Below the pieces are notes generated by a model. That model was not told the origin of the DNA. It did no database searches and was given only the letters and a program-made list of their open reading frames with translations. Made by a program: the position numbers and the translations under genes. From Alisma plantago-aquatica (lineage: Eukaryota; Streptophyta; Magnoliopsida; Alismatales; Alismataceae), in the NCBI GenBank assembly GCA_963693085.1, contig OY856410.1, positions 1,329,709,804-1,329,773,803 of the forward strand: a stretch of 64,000 nucleotides of DNA, read 5' to 3'. Positions within the stretch are counted from its first letter, which is position 1, and every line of letters starts with the position of its first letter. This document shows, one piece after another, positions 36,927-49,560 of the stretch.

Positions 36927-39258
36927 TGTGATGGAGTGGTCTTTTGGAATCCTTAAATGTTCATTGACATAAGTGATTTCATGCATTTTGAGTTGTTTTA
37001 AGAGTCCCAAGTGTTTCATCAAAGTTTGGATGTCAAATGATATTGATATCATGATTATGATCCATATGTGCATGCCTTTTTTGAAGTATTTAATTAACAA
37101 ATAAAATAGTCGAGTTTTGTCACCAAATTTGAATAGAATGTATCTTGAGTTGATATAAGACTATGGTTAAATTTTGGTTTCTATTGGAGGACAATAGAGG
37201 AAGTTATTCAAGTTTGAATATGATGAAATAATGTGCATTGTGATGATTCTTGGACCTAAGTTTAATATGTATACCCTTAGGTTGATCAAAGAATCATTCA
37301 CGCACCTCAAATGCTTAAGGAACCACAGATTGTTAATGTGGCCACATTCTGACCAAAGGATGGACCAGATCTGATGACTCTTAGCCATCTCCAATCCTAC
37401 ATTTAGAATAAGACAGGGGAGCTAGTTGAGCCACGAACTCCCACAATGCAACACTGCCCAACATCGTGCAATAGGAAATTTTAACCCTGCGGTTGGCCTC
37501 TCCTTCCCAACTACATTCGCCCTGACCCAATTTTTGTGGCATTTAGTGGAGTATACATGGAGAGCGAGCCCCAGTCTCGTGCTCCTTCTCCATTATGAGA
37601 AGTAGGTGGTTGCCAAGAGTGTAGAACACAAGTATAGGGATTGCAAATGAGAGTAGAGAAGTGGAAAAGAAAGAGGGTGAGTAGAGGAGTTGAGCTAGGA
37701 TGTTTCCAATCACCTCTATTGGGAGTTCCATGGCCGACAAAGCCAATTGTGGCCAGAGGAGAAAGGGGATTTGGATGGGTAGTCAGAGGTTCTTCCACCA
37801 CTATTAGAGTCTTCATTGAGTTCCTGAGGGCCTTGCGATGCTCAACGGTGCATAGATTTGCATATTCAGATCCCAGAGGAGGTTTCCCCCTTCCCCACCA
37901 TCATGGCTACAGTTGTTTCCAGTGATCCAACTCAGACAGAGCTTTGGAGGCGAGGAGGATAAGCCTTGAAGCTGAGGAGGCCTGGAGTTGGATGCCGAAA
38001 CCATTGGAAGCCTTAGGAGCTGGCGAAGAAAACTCCTACACTATCAATTGCTCGCGAGATGGAGATCTCATGACGGTGACATAGCAAAGGGTCGTGGGAC
38101 TCTGAGATCGCAATTCGTGTGAGAGAGAAAGGACCAGGTCCCACTTTCAGTCAAACTGGTTGGTCTATCTAGAGATGAGGTAGTGAACCAGATCAGCTTT
38201 GAACCAACGTGAACCTCCAGATCAGTGCGTCCAGGAGCCAAGGAGCTGCACTCAGGCAGAGCGACATGGCGGCTGTTGGTTGACCCACGAAGGTAAATAC
38301 CCCAGAAAATCACAGATCTATAATTCATATAACATAGCACAATTCTTTGGAAAATACAAATAAGGTATCAAAATGTACAGAAAAATGAGTGGAATAAGAT
38401 GGAACCATAAAATTAGCCTTTTATGCTTAAATGATAGTGATATAATGTAGGATGTATTACACTTTTTATTTGAGTAATAAATATCAAATAATGACCAAAA
38501 ATTATGAGAATGCATCAGTAACTCTTAAATGTGATTTAGAATCCATGTGACATCAGGTATGATCATGTTATGACACATAACCATGTAATTTGTTGAGAAT
38601 GTCTATCTACGGCTAATACCCTAAATAAAATGCAATAAATACATATATGCTCAATAAATGATAAAATTCACATAACACACTCATATCAATAATTGGAAGA
38701 TAATATGTAAATCTAAGATCACTTTTATACATGAAATCCATGTTATATGAAGTTGACCTTAATACATGGTTTAAAACCCTAATTTAGGTTCATTCATGTA
38801 ACCTAAGGTTAATATGTGCACAAAATGCTATGGAAACTAATGTTCAAAAGATGAACCCTAATTCGTAACATAATTGGAAAATATTATTAGTAAGATAATT
38901 CTAAGACAAGAATGCAAGTAATAATGGAAATGTCCTTATCAACCAAGCAAACACTAATGAAAATAACTATGGTTGAGATTATGAGAACCTGATGATGGTA
39001 CATATGATCTTGTCTTAATCAGGTTTGACCAAGAGTGATAGTTGACAGGAGGAATATGTGATGATTAGAATATCTTGATCAAGGTACACCATTACCTCTT
39101 ACTTGGCTTATTATACAATATGCTTGCATTATATGCATAGTAAAATACTTGCCATATGCTATTGGTTGAAATGATTGTTCTTGTATGATATGTTGCTTTA
39201 TTTTCCATACTTATTGCTATGAACACATGAAACATAATATATCTATTCTGTTATATCC

Positions 39259-39436
39259 AAGCACTTCAACTCTTTGGTAGTAAATTGTTGAAAAGTAAGT
39301 ACTTCAACTCTTTGGTAGTAATGTACATGGAAATGATCCAACTCTTTGGTATTAGATCACATTCTGAAATGATTCAACTCTTTGGTAGTAGATCATAAAT
39401 GTCTTAATGCATTCAACTCTCATGTAGTAAATGCAT
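39259..39436. repeat. Five-hairpin array, element B 3' LTR
   Basis: Same five-unit array as 33697-33873. Units 1 and 2 have lost part of their pairing; units near 39332-39360 (TGATC/GATCA), 39369-39396 (ATGAT/ATCAT) and 39408-39436 (ATGCATT/AATGCAT) keep it. Confidence 0.7.
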
Positions 39437-39578
39437 GGATGATATAATGGAAAATGTTCCTAAAATATGTGTTCTCTTTTGTTAATGAACATCTTTGTGC
39501 AAGTATAATATTTTTGTTATATTTTTTAGGACTTCCAAGTATTAGTTTTATCTTATTTCCAAGCTTAGTAATGAGAGG

Positions 39579-39587
39579 TATATAAAA
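39579..39587 (+). promoter_or_regulatory. TATA box candidate, element B 3' LTR
   Basis: TATATAAAA in the conserved GAGAGG context. Confidence 0.5.
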
Positions 39588-40033
39588 AGACATGTAGGCG
39601 TACTCAATACAATATTCTTAAATATTGTGTTGATGTGTACTAAATATAATCTTTTATTTAGGTTGTGTATATCTCCTTTTGAAGAACATCGATAGATGAG
39701 AGTTGTGTGGCGAGCTGATGTATAGGTGGACATGTTATCTTAAGATCATGTAGTTTAGTGGTAGTACATGTATATGTATAATTTTGTTGTTCAATGTGTA
39801 ATATCAAATGTTGTAACTATTCATTATGTAATTATATGTTGAATGGTGAACATATGATGTATGGTTTTCTTATTGTTAATGTGCATGTGCTACTATTGTT
39901 TCCTTTTGAATTCCTCTAATTTTCATATTCTTAGCCTAGTACGTGTTGATCAAATTGGGATTCTCATGGAGGTGAGGTTTCAATTTGGACGTCACACATC
40001 AGACTAAGTTTTAGAAAATCTGTAGACGGCACA

Positions 40034-40038
40034 GTCTT
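40034..40038. repeat. Target site duplication (right) of element B
   Basis: GTCTT, identical to 22809-22813. Confidence 0.9.
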
Positions 40039-40569
40039 CCTCCCCATGTTGATGTCATATGGATCCTGCATAATGAAATTTGTTTGTTTATAAAAAAAAT
40101 ACCATGAGGCACTTGATGTTAATAGTATCATTAGTATTCTAACAACAACTTCCCTTTCCGCTCTAGGAACATTTTGTGTCAGTTCCTCTGGTTGTATTGT
40201 TTCTAAGATATAGATCTTATGATCATGAGTACCACTTTTGGAATTTATTCCCATTAATGAGAAGTTGTTGTGTGTGTTTTCCACTATATATACAAGGAAA
40301 ATATTTGCACATTTCAAAATTTTGAATAGAAAATTAATTTGATTTCATGATATAAATTTGGAATTAATTAGTAACCCATTATTTTTATCAAATTGATCAC
40401 CCTCACTATTAATTTGTAATATAATGGTGACCGGTCATCTATTGATGCAAGATCTATAATGCATTATGTTATGAGTTAACATTAACTGACCACTCACAAC
40501 TTATTTATTTAGGTAGGAACAATTACCAATTGCATCAAATGATACTTCTGAATATATAGTTTCATAACT
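40039..40569. other. Short unassigned spacer between elements B and C
   Basis: AT-rich; a minus-strand frame of 117 codons crosses the element B boundary and is therefore an artefact. Nothing else recognised. Confidence 0.4.
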
Positions 40570-41961
40570 TGATGTGTACACAAATTGTCACTATTTAGAT
40601 ATCTAATTTGGTTGTTTTCTTTGTCATTTGTGCTTAATCGAATATATTTTTACAAAAATTTCACCAAATTAGTATAAAACTAGTGTGCATCAGTCCTTAT
40701 ATTTGTGCATGTATTTTACATATTTTAATTATTATTATTATTATTTGATTTAATTCATTAGTTATTTTATTATAGATAATTGTTATTTACTGGAGCAATG
40801 TCGGTATTGACATGCAACTCAGTAGTACCGAAATGGAATTGAAGTACAAAAAAATATTACAGATCCAGGTCAAAAATAAATAGGACCTTCATTGCAAAAG
40901 GTATGTAGTATCGACTTCGAAGCTGATAGTACCGACATAGGCACTGATGACCAAGATCAAATGCATTAAATCTAACTGTTATTGTTATGTTTCAATACAA
41001 TTAGGTTTTCTCTCAACCTAAACATATATAACGGCTAGAAAGAGCACCATTAGAAAGGCATTGACGAGATCTATCACATGGGGACGACCCAAAACGGTGA
41101 AAGGAGGGAGAGAAGTGAAGGAACCCTACCTGGCAGACCTCGGAGGCATTTTAGTGGCAACAACGATGAAAAATCTTCTCATCTTATCTAGATCCATTCT
41201 TTAGCCCTGTCTCAAATTTACTATATCTCAAAATTTATGTTTTACATCTTTTCAATTTAATGTGATACCATGTGATATAGTTTTAGCTAAAAACATGTTC
41301 CTTAGGACCCGAGACTAGCCTGGCGTTGCACTATATTTGCCATTATAAATTGGTATATATATTTCTTGCTATGTTTTGGACTTATTTCTATGAGATTATT
41401 ATAAACCATCCATGTTTGATCACCATAAGTAGTTAATTATACCTTTAATTGCTTTGAAAAAGGAAATAAATGGTTGGAACTTCATAGAAATACATGTTTT
41501 ATATCGCCCTTTGAGAATGGTGGCTTACAAATGTTAACAGATTACCCCAAGTTTTTGATAAAGCACCTAACTAATAACACAATCAATACGAGAGTGAGAT
41601 TGGTATTAGATTAGGTAGTTAATTATGTCGTGAGAGTAGGTAATTCTTGTTGCAAGCTCTTAGTCTGGGGTTAGGAGAAATATGTATTAATAAATGATGT
41701 TAAATAATGTGTATGCCATGGTGAAACCATAATTTCTAAGGATTTCATCCATTCTTGATCACAACAACCTCAGTTAGATTTACTTTTTGTTCTTAGTTAT
41801 GTAAACAACCAATCAACTCTTTTTCTAGGTATAGTTGATTTGGTTTCAGTAAGTAGTAGTCTCTGGTGTACGATTCCCTGAGATTGACAACTCAGGCCAC
41901 ATTTGGCCTATATTACACAACACGTGCACTTACATTTTACATGTATGTTCTATGTGTGTCG
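40570..41961 (+). repeat. Element C LTR 1
   Basis: It starts TGATGTGTACACAAATTGTC and ends near GTGTGTCG, about 7 bases before the primer site. It includes TAGTACCGA-type palindromic motifs at about 40800-40940. The exact end is set by comparison with LTR 3, which diverges soon after GTGTGTCA. Confidence 0.8.
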
Positions 41962-41967
41962 AGTTTT

Positions 41968-41986
41968 TGGCATCGTTACTACGGAA
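41968..41986 (+). other. Primer binding site of element C, first unit
   Basis: TGGCATCGTTACTACGGAA is a mutated form of the TGGCGCCGTTGCCGGGGA site common in Athila/Tat elements. The second unit at 46568 keeps the GTCGGGGA part intact. Confidence 0.75.
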
Positions 41987-42179
41987 TCGGCATCACCAAC
42001 ACTACAAGTGTTGAGACCAGCCATGCTAGGCCATTGTATTTATTTTCATTTTTTTTATTTTAGTTTTTTTCCTTTTTTCATTACATAAAACTTCACTTTT
42101 AATTTAGGCATTGTTCATATTTATCTAGATATTACTTTGTAGTTAGTCTTCTTTCCTTAAAAAAAAGTAAAAAAAACAC

Positions 42180-43150
42180 ATGGCTACTATTTGTCTTGAG
42201 TGTGGAAATGCACATGTAGGTTTTAGATGTCTGAGTCCCCCTTCATCACATCATGGTAAAACCTTCAAGGAAATTTATCATGAGCATATTAGGATTATGG
42301 TTCAATCTATTTAGTACCACCAAATTCCTATTTCTAATGGAGGTTGGGCTAAGGTAGAGAAAATGGAAGAAGTTGAGGTTGAGGATAGGGGATGAGAGAG
42401 TGAGGAGAACATAAAGGAAGAATTTTAGAATCACCTCTACCACATCCTTCCATTGAGCCCACATCCACACACTCGACTCCTAAGATTGATCTTGAGTATG
42501 ATTGGGGATCTGATGAGGAAGATGAGGAGAATGATGCAAGTAAGATGGAAGACAATTTTGATGCATGTGTTTGGGTAATAAGTGAAGGAGAGGAGGATCC
42601 AAAAGGTACTTTATTTGATAGTGATCTTAGAGAGGACATTGAGAGTGAAAAGGCGGATGAATTTCCCATTACCCATGACATTATTCCTTCACCACAAGAC
42701 CCATCTCTTCATTTCCTTATGGAGGATCCTATATGGGATATATATCCAGATGATAATTTTGAAATTTTGTGTGAAAATATTAATGAATGTGGGGGAATTG
42801 AATTATTAGAATAGGAGGAGGCACATGAATTCACCTTTGATATAACCCTTCCATTATGTGTAGATAGGAGTGATCCATTGAGGATGGTCATAGAAATTAA
42901 GAAGCAATCATCATTATACCTTTCACCTCATGGCTACCTATTTCTACATGTGCTCCCATGTCAAGACTTGGTTGTAATTCATGTTCATGATCATTACAAT
43001 AATAATTTACTTTTGAAGTGGAATGTCAACCATACATGTTGGTCTTCTGACTTTTATCTATTTTTTCACATTGTTGTAAGGAACCAGATGTTTAGAAGGA
43101 AGAGGCGGATAGAGCTTCACCCTCCTCTACGACCACCTGATTATTGTTGA
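42180..43150 (+). pseudogene. Unrecognised single ORF of element C, first unit (decayed)
   Basis: The only substantial coding trace in the unit, about 320 codons from ATG at 42180 to TGA at 43148. The N-terminus reads MATICLECGNAHVGFRC, a CX2CX3HX4C cluster like a zinc knuckle but one residue short. A frame break follows after about 44 codons (TAG at 42312). The middle is strongly acidic (Asp/Glu run DWGSDEEDEEND near 42500), then one frame runs 42545-43150 with a single TAG at 42812. The C-terminus is basic (FRRKRR) and ends PPDYC. It lies between the primer site and the post-coding conserved block, where gag-pol would be. I do not recognise the family. A nucleic-acid-binding role is suggested only by the cysteine cluster. 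Confidence 0.6.
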
Positions 43151-43169
43151 TTTACATTCATCCAGCCTA

Positions 43170-43206
43170 GGACGTTAAACAAGGGTTCTTGTTGGAGGCA
43201 GCCCAC
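43170..43206 (+). other. Lineage-typical conserved block downstream of the ORF
   Basis: GGACGTTAAACAAGGGTTCT followed by GTTGGAGGCAGCCCA. From family knowledge, Athila/Tat elements carry a very similar block after their coding region. The second unit has it at about 47750-47786. Confidence 0.65.
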
Positions 43207-43600
43207 CAATTAGGTTTATTTTATTAAACTTTCAATTCTAATTTTACATTCCTATTTGTAGATTGTTGATATCTAATTTTGATGTAAGTAATAAGGGTTC
43301 CTTGATATGTTTATTCAGTGTGTAAGAACACACTGAGTTTGTACCACTGAAACTCTGTCAGTGGCACTAAGTCAGTCATTTTATCACTATAAGAAAACTC
43401 TGAAATTATCTCGGTACCACCGACTCCACTATCAGTAGTACCGAGTTTTCATAACTGACATCTACACAAGCAGAGCAAGCATCGAGCTCGAGTTCTTATT
43501 GGAGGGCATGTATTCATGTGGATCCCACCCACCTGTCTTTTGCCCCGGCTCTCACCTCACATATCGGTACTTGTATTCCATTTGTCTTTCGTTGCTTTTG

Positions 43601-43637
43601 ACATTGGGGATAATATCATATTCAAGCTTAGGGGGAG
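43601..43637 (+). other. Internal second polypurine-tract-like site
   Basis: ACATTGGGGATAATATC followed by ATTCAAGCTTAGGGGGAGG, the form normally seen directly before a 3' LTR, yet located about 1.55 kb upstream of LTR 2. The second unit has a degraded version at about 48187-48222. Confidence 0.55.
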
Positions 43638-45172
43638 GATTGAAATGGTTCTTCTATCTTTATCTCTTGCATCTTTTCTTTTTGTCATATATCTACATGT
43701 TTCTATTTTAAAAAAAAATATATATTTCATATTTTGTTTTTAGGGTTCACTCCTATCTAGTGTAATCATGGAAAAAATTGAATTTTAGTTAGGATTATCC
43801 ATTTGTTGATGATGTTGTATCAATTCTGAAATTTTTTGAAATTTGAATGTGCTCTCATGCTTTGCTCTGTAAGCTAAATTTGTTATGTTTAAGAGTACAT
43901 AACTGGAGGAACTATTTGCATTAGTTAGCTTCAAGACATCTCGATTAAATGAACAACGTAACTTAACCCTAATTCTTGTGTTATGAGGATGATCCAAATA
44001 GCAACATGATCTTTAATGTGAATTTTAGAAATAAACTCCAAAGTTACCATGTTACACAAGTTGATAGGAGAGAGACATATTATGGTTAGGAAAGACACAA
44101 TCTCTTAGTCATGTGATCTCATCCACCTTCCATTCATCTTCATTCACCACCATAGGATGATCAAGTTTAATCCAAGTTATTTTGTCTTGTTTGCATTACA
44201 TTGCATGATAGGAAGAGTAAGTTAGTTCATTTTCTTTTCCATTAGAAAAAGGAAAAAAATCATATAATCTCATTTGAGCATTTGTAGTTTGCATAACAAA
44301 ATTGCATATAGTTGCATTTACTTTGCATATTTCATAAGGTGTTTCATGTTTGTTATCTTCAACGGTCTGCTCTCATGTAAGAGTGAAAAAATAGTGTTTA
44401 TCCTTACTCCTTCTCCAAATAAATAAAAAGTGAAAAAAGCTCAAACATGAACTATTTATCTTGCTAAAAAAATGTGAGGCAGAAAAAACAATTATTGAAA
44501 ATGAAAAAAAGGAGAAAAGGAGGAAGGGATTTTTAAAGTGCAATACTATATTCTCTCTGAGCTATAAAGAAGGGGGTTGTAGATTTTTTGTTGTTGTAAA
44601 CACATTTCCAGCTATTCTCATCATTAGGATGAGAAATCCATTGCATGCATCATTCTACCAAAATAAAAAATAGGCATTAGAAGGCATACATTAACATTTT
44701 ATCCATCATATAGGTGATCATATTGTTTATTTCTTGCTTAAATAATTTAGATAATTCTTGTTAATCCAATTTAATAGCCACCCGTCTTTTCCACCCATTA
44801 CTCTAGAAGGTTAGCCACCATCATAATTATTCCCCTCATCCATGTTTATTTGGGGATATGTTTTCAAGTAGTTTATTTTGGTATATCAAAGCAATGTAGA
44901 TAGTGAGATCACATGGTGCATCAAACATGTGTACTATTGGGCATGAATTCAACTGCTTCATATTGGTAGTATATTTCATTGATCATGTTGTGAACATCTA
45001 TTATGAACATTATTGATCACTTTAGAGTAGTTACTTGTTTAGTGGTTGGTAAGGATTGGTTTGGGACCGTCTGATGGAGGGTGATTATGAAAAAGTAATG
45101 CATAGGTACTTGTCTTCTTGCTGACTTTTTTAAACAAATCCACGAGCAGTGTTGCTCAAAGACGAGAAATAT

Positions 45173-45187
45173 TCAAGCTTAGGGGTG
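45173..45187 (+). other. Polypurine tract before LTR 2
   Basis: TCAAGCTTAGGGGTG, immediately upstream of TGATGTGTGCAAAAATTG. It marks the 45188 LTR start. Confidence 0.75.
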
Positions 45188-46562
45188 TGATGTGTGCAAA
45201 AATTGTCACTATTTTGATATCTAATTTGGTTGTTTTCTTTATCATTTGTGCTGAATCAAATATATTTTCACACAAATTTCACCAAATTAATATAAAATTA
45301 GTGTGCATCAGTTCTTATATTTGTGCTTATATTTTACATATGTTAATTATTATAATAATTATTTGATTACTTCATTGTTTTTTTTATTACAGATAATTAT
45401 TATTTACTGGAACAATGTCCGTACCACTGGCATGCAACTTGGTAGTACCGACATAGAATCAAAGTATAAAAAAATATTATATATCCAGATAAAAAAGAAA
45501 CATGACTTTTATTGCAAAAAGTCAGTAATATTGACTTCCAAGTTGGTAGTATCGACATAGGCGCTGACGGCCAAGATTAAATGCATTAAATCCAACTATC
45601 ATTGTTATGTTTCAATATAATTAGGTTTCTGTTAACCTAAACATATATTATGGCTGGAAAGTGCACCATTAGAAAGGCATCATCGAGATCTATCGTATTG
45701 GGATGACACAGATGGCGAAAGGAGGGAGAAAAGTGAAGGAACCCTATCAGGGGACATTGGAGGCATTTTGACGGCAATAACAACGTCAAATCCTCTCCAT
45801 CTTCTCTATATCAATTCTTTAGCCCTATCCTGAATTTATTATATCTCAAAATTCATGTTTTACATCTTTTCAATTTATTGTGATACCATGTCATATATTT
45901 TTCTAAAAACATATTTCTTAAAACCTGGGAGTAGCATGGCATTGCATAAATTGATATATATATTTCTTCTAGATTTCTAAACTTATTTCAATGAGATTGT
46001 TGTGAACTATCCATGCGTGATCATCATAGGTAGTTAATTAGACCTTTAACTGCTTTGAAAAAGGAAATTATTGGTTGAAACTTCAAAGAAATACATGTTT
46101 TATATCGTCCTTTGAGAAAGGTGGCTTACGAATGTGAAGAGATTACCCAAAGTTTTCGATAAAGAACCTAACTAATAACACAATCAATATGAGAGTGGGA
46201 TTCATATTAGATTAGGTAGTGAATTACACCGTTAAAGTGGGTAATTCTTGCTAAAGGCTCTTAGGCTAGGGTTAGGAGAAATAAATATTAATAAATGATG
46301 TTAAATACAGTATACACCATGGTGAAACCAAAAGTCCTAAGTGTTTCATCCATTTTTTATCACAACAACCTTAGTTAGATTTACTTTTTGTTCGTAGTTA
46401 ACTAAACAACCAATCAACTCTTTTTCTAGGTCTAGCTGATTTGGTTTCAGTAAGTAGTAGTCTCTTATGTACGATTCCTTAAGTTCGACAACTCAGGCCA
46501 CATTTGGCCTATATTACATGAAATGTGCACTTACATTTTACATCTATGTTTTATGTGTGTAA
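45188..46562 (+). repeat. Element C LTR 2 (shared by both units)
   Basis: Homologous to 40570-41961 over its length, starting TGATGTGTGC. It serves as the 3' LTR of the first unit and the 5' LTR of the second. Confidence 0.82.
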
Positions 46563-46567
46563 GTTTT

Positions 46568-46585
46568 TGACATCATTGTCGGGGA
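46568..46585 (+). other. Primer binding site of element C, second unit
   Basis: TGACATCATTGTCGGGGA, closer to the Athila/Tat consensus in its 3' half than the first unit. Confidence 0.75.
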
Positions 46586-46766
46586 ATCGGTGTCATCAAC
46601 ACTAAGAGTGCTGAGACCGGCCACTTTAGGCCATTGTATTTATTTTCTTTTTTATTTTATTTTTTTCTTTCCATTTTTCATTACATAAAACTTCACTTTT
46701 AATTTAGGCATTGTTCATATTCATTTGGATATTTCTTGTTTGTCTACTTTCCTTTAAAAAAAACCT

Positions 46767-47731
46767 ATGACTCATATTTGCCTTGAGTGAGGAAATGCAC
46801 ATGTAGGTTATAGATGTTTGAGTCCACCATCATCACATCATGGTAAAACCTTCAACAAAATTCATCATTATCATATAAGTACTATGGTTCAATCTATTTT
46901 AAATTTCCAAAGTCCTTTTTCTAATGGAGGTTGGGATAGAGTAGAGAAAATAGAAGAAGTTGAGGTAGATGATAGGGAATTAGAGCGTGAGGAAACATAA
47001 TGGAAGAAATTTTAGAATCACCTCTATCATGTCCTTTGATTGAGCCCACACCTACACCCTTGACTCCTAGGATTGATCTTGAGTATGATTGGGGATCTGA
47101 TGAGGAAGATGAGGAGAATGATGAAAGTAAAGTGGAAGACAATTTTGATGCATATGTTTGGGATATAAGAGAAGGAGAGAAGGATCCAAAATGTGCTTTA
47201 TTTGATAGTGATTTTAGAGAGGACATTGAGAGTGAAAGGTGGAGGAATTTCCCATTACCCATCACATAATTCCTTCACCACAAGACCTATCTCTTCATTC
47301 CTTATGAAGGATCCCATGTGGGTTATATATCCAGATGATAATTTTGAAATTTTGTGTGAGGATATTAATGAATGTTGGGGAATTGAATTATTAGAAGAGG
47401 AGGTGGCACATGAATTCATCTTTGATGTAACCTTCCATTATGCATAGATAGGAGAGATCCATTGGGGATGGTCATAGAAAATTAACGAGCATTCATCATT
47501 ATACCTTTCACCTCATGGATACCTATTTCTACATGTCCTCCAACATCAAGACTTGGTTGTAATTTGTGTTCATGATCATTACAATAATAATTTACTTTAA
47601 AAATTTAATGTCAACCATACATGCTGGTCCACTAACTTTTATTTATTTTTTCACATTATTGTAAGGAACCAAATGTTTATAAGGAAGAGGTAGAGCTTCA
47701 CCCTCCTCCATGAAAACCTAATTATTGTTGA
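46767..47731 (+). pseudogene. Unrecognised single ORF of element C, second unit (decayed)
   Basis: Counterpart of 42180-43150. The second cysteine codon of the N-terminal cluster is a TGA stop (46788). The same frame then stays open from 46818 to TAA at 46998, where a one-base loss shifts into the frame starting at 47000 (ending 47269), and a further shift leads to the frame ending at 47447. The far C-terminus is recognisable to TGA at 47729, again preceded by NYC. The acidic middle (DWGSDEEDEEND) is identical in type to unit 1. The two units have different breaks, so the ORF was probably open in the common ancestor. Function unknown. Confidence 0.6.
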
Positions 47732-49560
47732 TTGACATGTGTGCAACCGAGGACGTTAAACAAGGGTGCTTGTGGGAGGTAATCCACCAATTAGGTTTAT
47801 TTTGTTAAACTTTCAATTCTATTTTTACATCCCTATTTGTAGATTGTTGATATCTAGTTTTGATGTAAGTAAAATGGGTGGCTTGATATGTGTATTCAGT
47901 GTGTAGGAACACACTGAGTCGGTACCACTGACACTCTATTGGTGGCACCAAGTCAGTCATTTTATCATTATAGGACAACTGTGATGTTAGCTCGGTAACA
48001 CCGACTCGACTGTCAGTAGTACCAAGTTTTCATCACCGACATCTACACAAGCTGAGCAAGCATCGACACTTCACTGAGCTTGAGTGCTTATTGGAGGGCA
48101 TATGTGGATCCCACCCACCCATCTTTTGCCCCAGATCTCACCTCACATATCTATACATCTGTTCCATTTGTCTTCCTTTGCTTTTGACATTGAGGATAAT
48201 GCCATATTCAAAAATAGGGCTAGGATTGGAACGGTTCATCTATCTTTATCTCTTACGTATTTTCTTTTTATCATATATCTACATATTTTTGTTTTTAGAA
48301 AAATTAGATTTTCTATTTTGTTTTTAGGGTCCACTCCTATCTAGTGTAATTGTGGACAAAATTGAATTTTAGTTAGGATTAGCCATTTGTTGATGATGTG
48401 GTATGAATTCTAAATTTTTTAAATTTGAATGTGCTCTCATGCTTTTCTCTTTTATCTAAATTTGTTATGTTTAAGAGTACATAAATGGAGGAATTGTTTG
48501 CATTAGTCAGCTTGAAGACATGCTGATTGAATGAAAAACCTAACATTACCCTATGGCTTGTGTTATGATGATGATGTTTGAGTCCAATCCAACCAAATAG
48601 TAACATGATCTTTAATGCGAATTTTAGAAATAAACTCTATGGTTACCCTGTTACACAAGTTGATAGGAGAGGGACATATCATGGTTGGGAAAGACACTGC
48701 CTCTTAGTCATGTGATCTCATCCACCTTCCATTCATCTTCATTCACCACCATATGGTGATCAAGTTAAATCCAAGTTATTGTCGTCTTGTTTGCATTACA
48801 TGGCATGATAAGAAGCATATAGTTAGTTCATTTTCTTTTGCATTAGAAAAGGAAAAAAATATAATCTCATTTGAGCATTTGTAGTTTGCATAACAAAATT
48901 GCATATAGTTGCATTTGCATTGCATATTTCCTATGGTGTTACATGTTTGTTATCTTCAACAGTCTTCTCTCATGTAAGAGTGAAAAAATGTGTTTATCCT
49001 TACTCCTCTAAATAAAAAAAGTGAAAAAATCCCCAACATGAACTATTTATCTTGCTAAAAAGTGTGTGGAAGAAAAAAACAATTATTGAAAAAGAAAAAA
49101 AAGATGAGAAAAGGAGGAAGCGATTTTTTTAAGTTCAATATCATATTCTCTCTCAGAAATAAAGAAGGGGATTGCATATCTTTTTTTGTAAACACCTTTC
49201 CACCTATACTCATCATTAGGATGAGACATCTATTGCATGTATCATTCTACTTAAATAAAAAGTAGGCATTAGAAGACATACATTCACATTTTATCTGTCT
49301 ATAGGTGCATCATATTTTTTATTTCTTGCATAAATAGTTTGGATAATTCTTGTGAATCCTATTTTTATAGACACCCATCTTTTCCACCTATTGCTATGCA
49401 TGGTAGGCCACCATCATGATTATTCCCCTCATCTATTTTTATTTGAGGATTTTCTTTCAAGTAGTTTATTTAGGTAGATCAGAGAAATGCAGATAGGGAG
49501 ATCACATGGTGCATCAAAGACTGATTTGGTACTGACTGGTGGAGGGCAGTTAGGAAAAGT

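Larger units (their letters stand above)
22814..40033 (+). mobile_element. Element B: non-autonomous LTR retrotransposon split by element A
   Basis: LTRs of about 3.1 kb (22814-23268 joined to 31841-34469, and 36927-40033) flank a 2.46 kb non-coding core. The outer ends carry the matching 5 bp duplication GTCTT. The 5' LTR is interrupted by element A. The primer site is degraded. LTR comparison by eye in a 215 bp stretch around the TATA box gave about 30 differences, clearly more than for element A, as expected for the older host of a nested insertion. No gag-pol frame. The sequence before the 3' LTR (GGACGAAATTTCTCTTAAGG type) is the usual 3' end of plant Ty3 chromoviruses. Confidence 0.9.
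36927..40033 (+). repeat. Element B 3' LTR
   Basis: 3107 bp, homologous to the split 5' LTR, ending GACGGCACA next to the GTCTT duplication. It retains the empty target site of element A at 37376-37392. Confidence 0.92.

Noticed and set aside
40034..40317. Minus-strand frame of 117 codons across the B boundary
   Set aside because: It spans the LTR end and target duplication of element B, so it is a chance frame.
42878..43150. Separate 90-codon gene
   Set aside because: It is in the same frame as 42545-42814 and separated only by one TAG, so it is the C-terminal part of the same decayed ORF.
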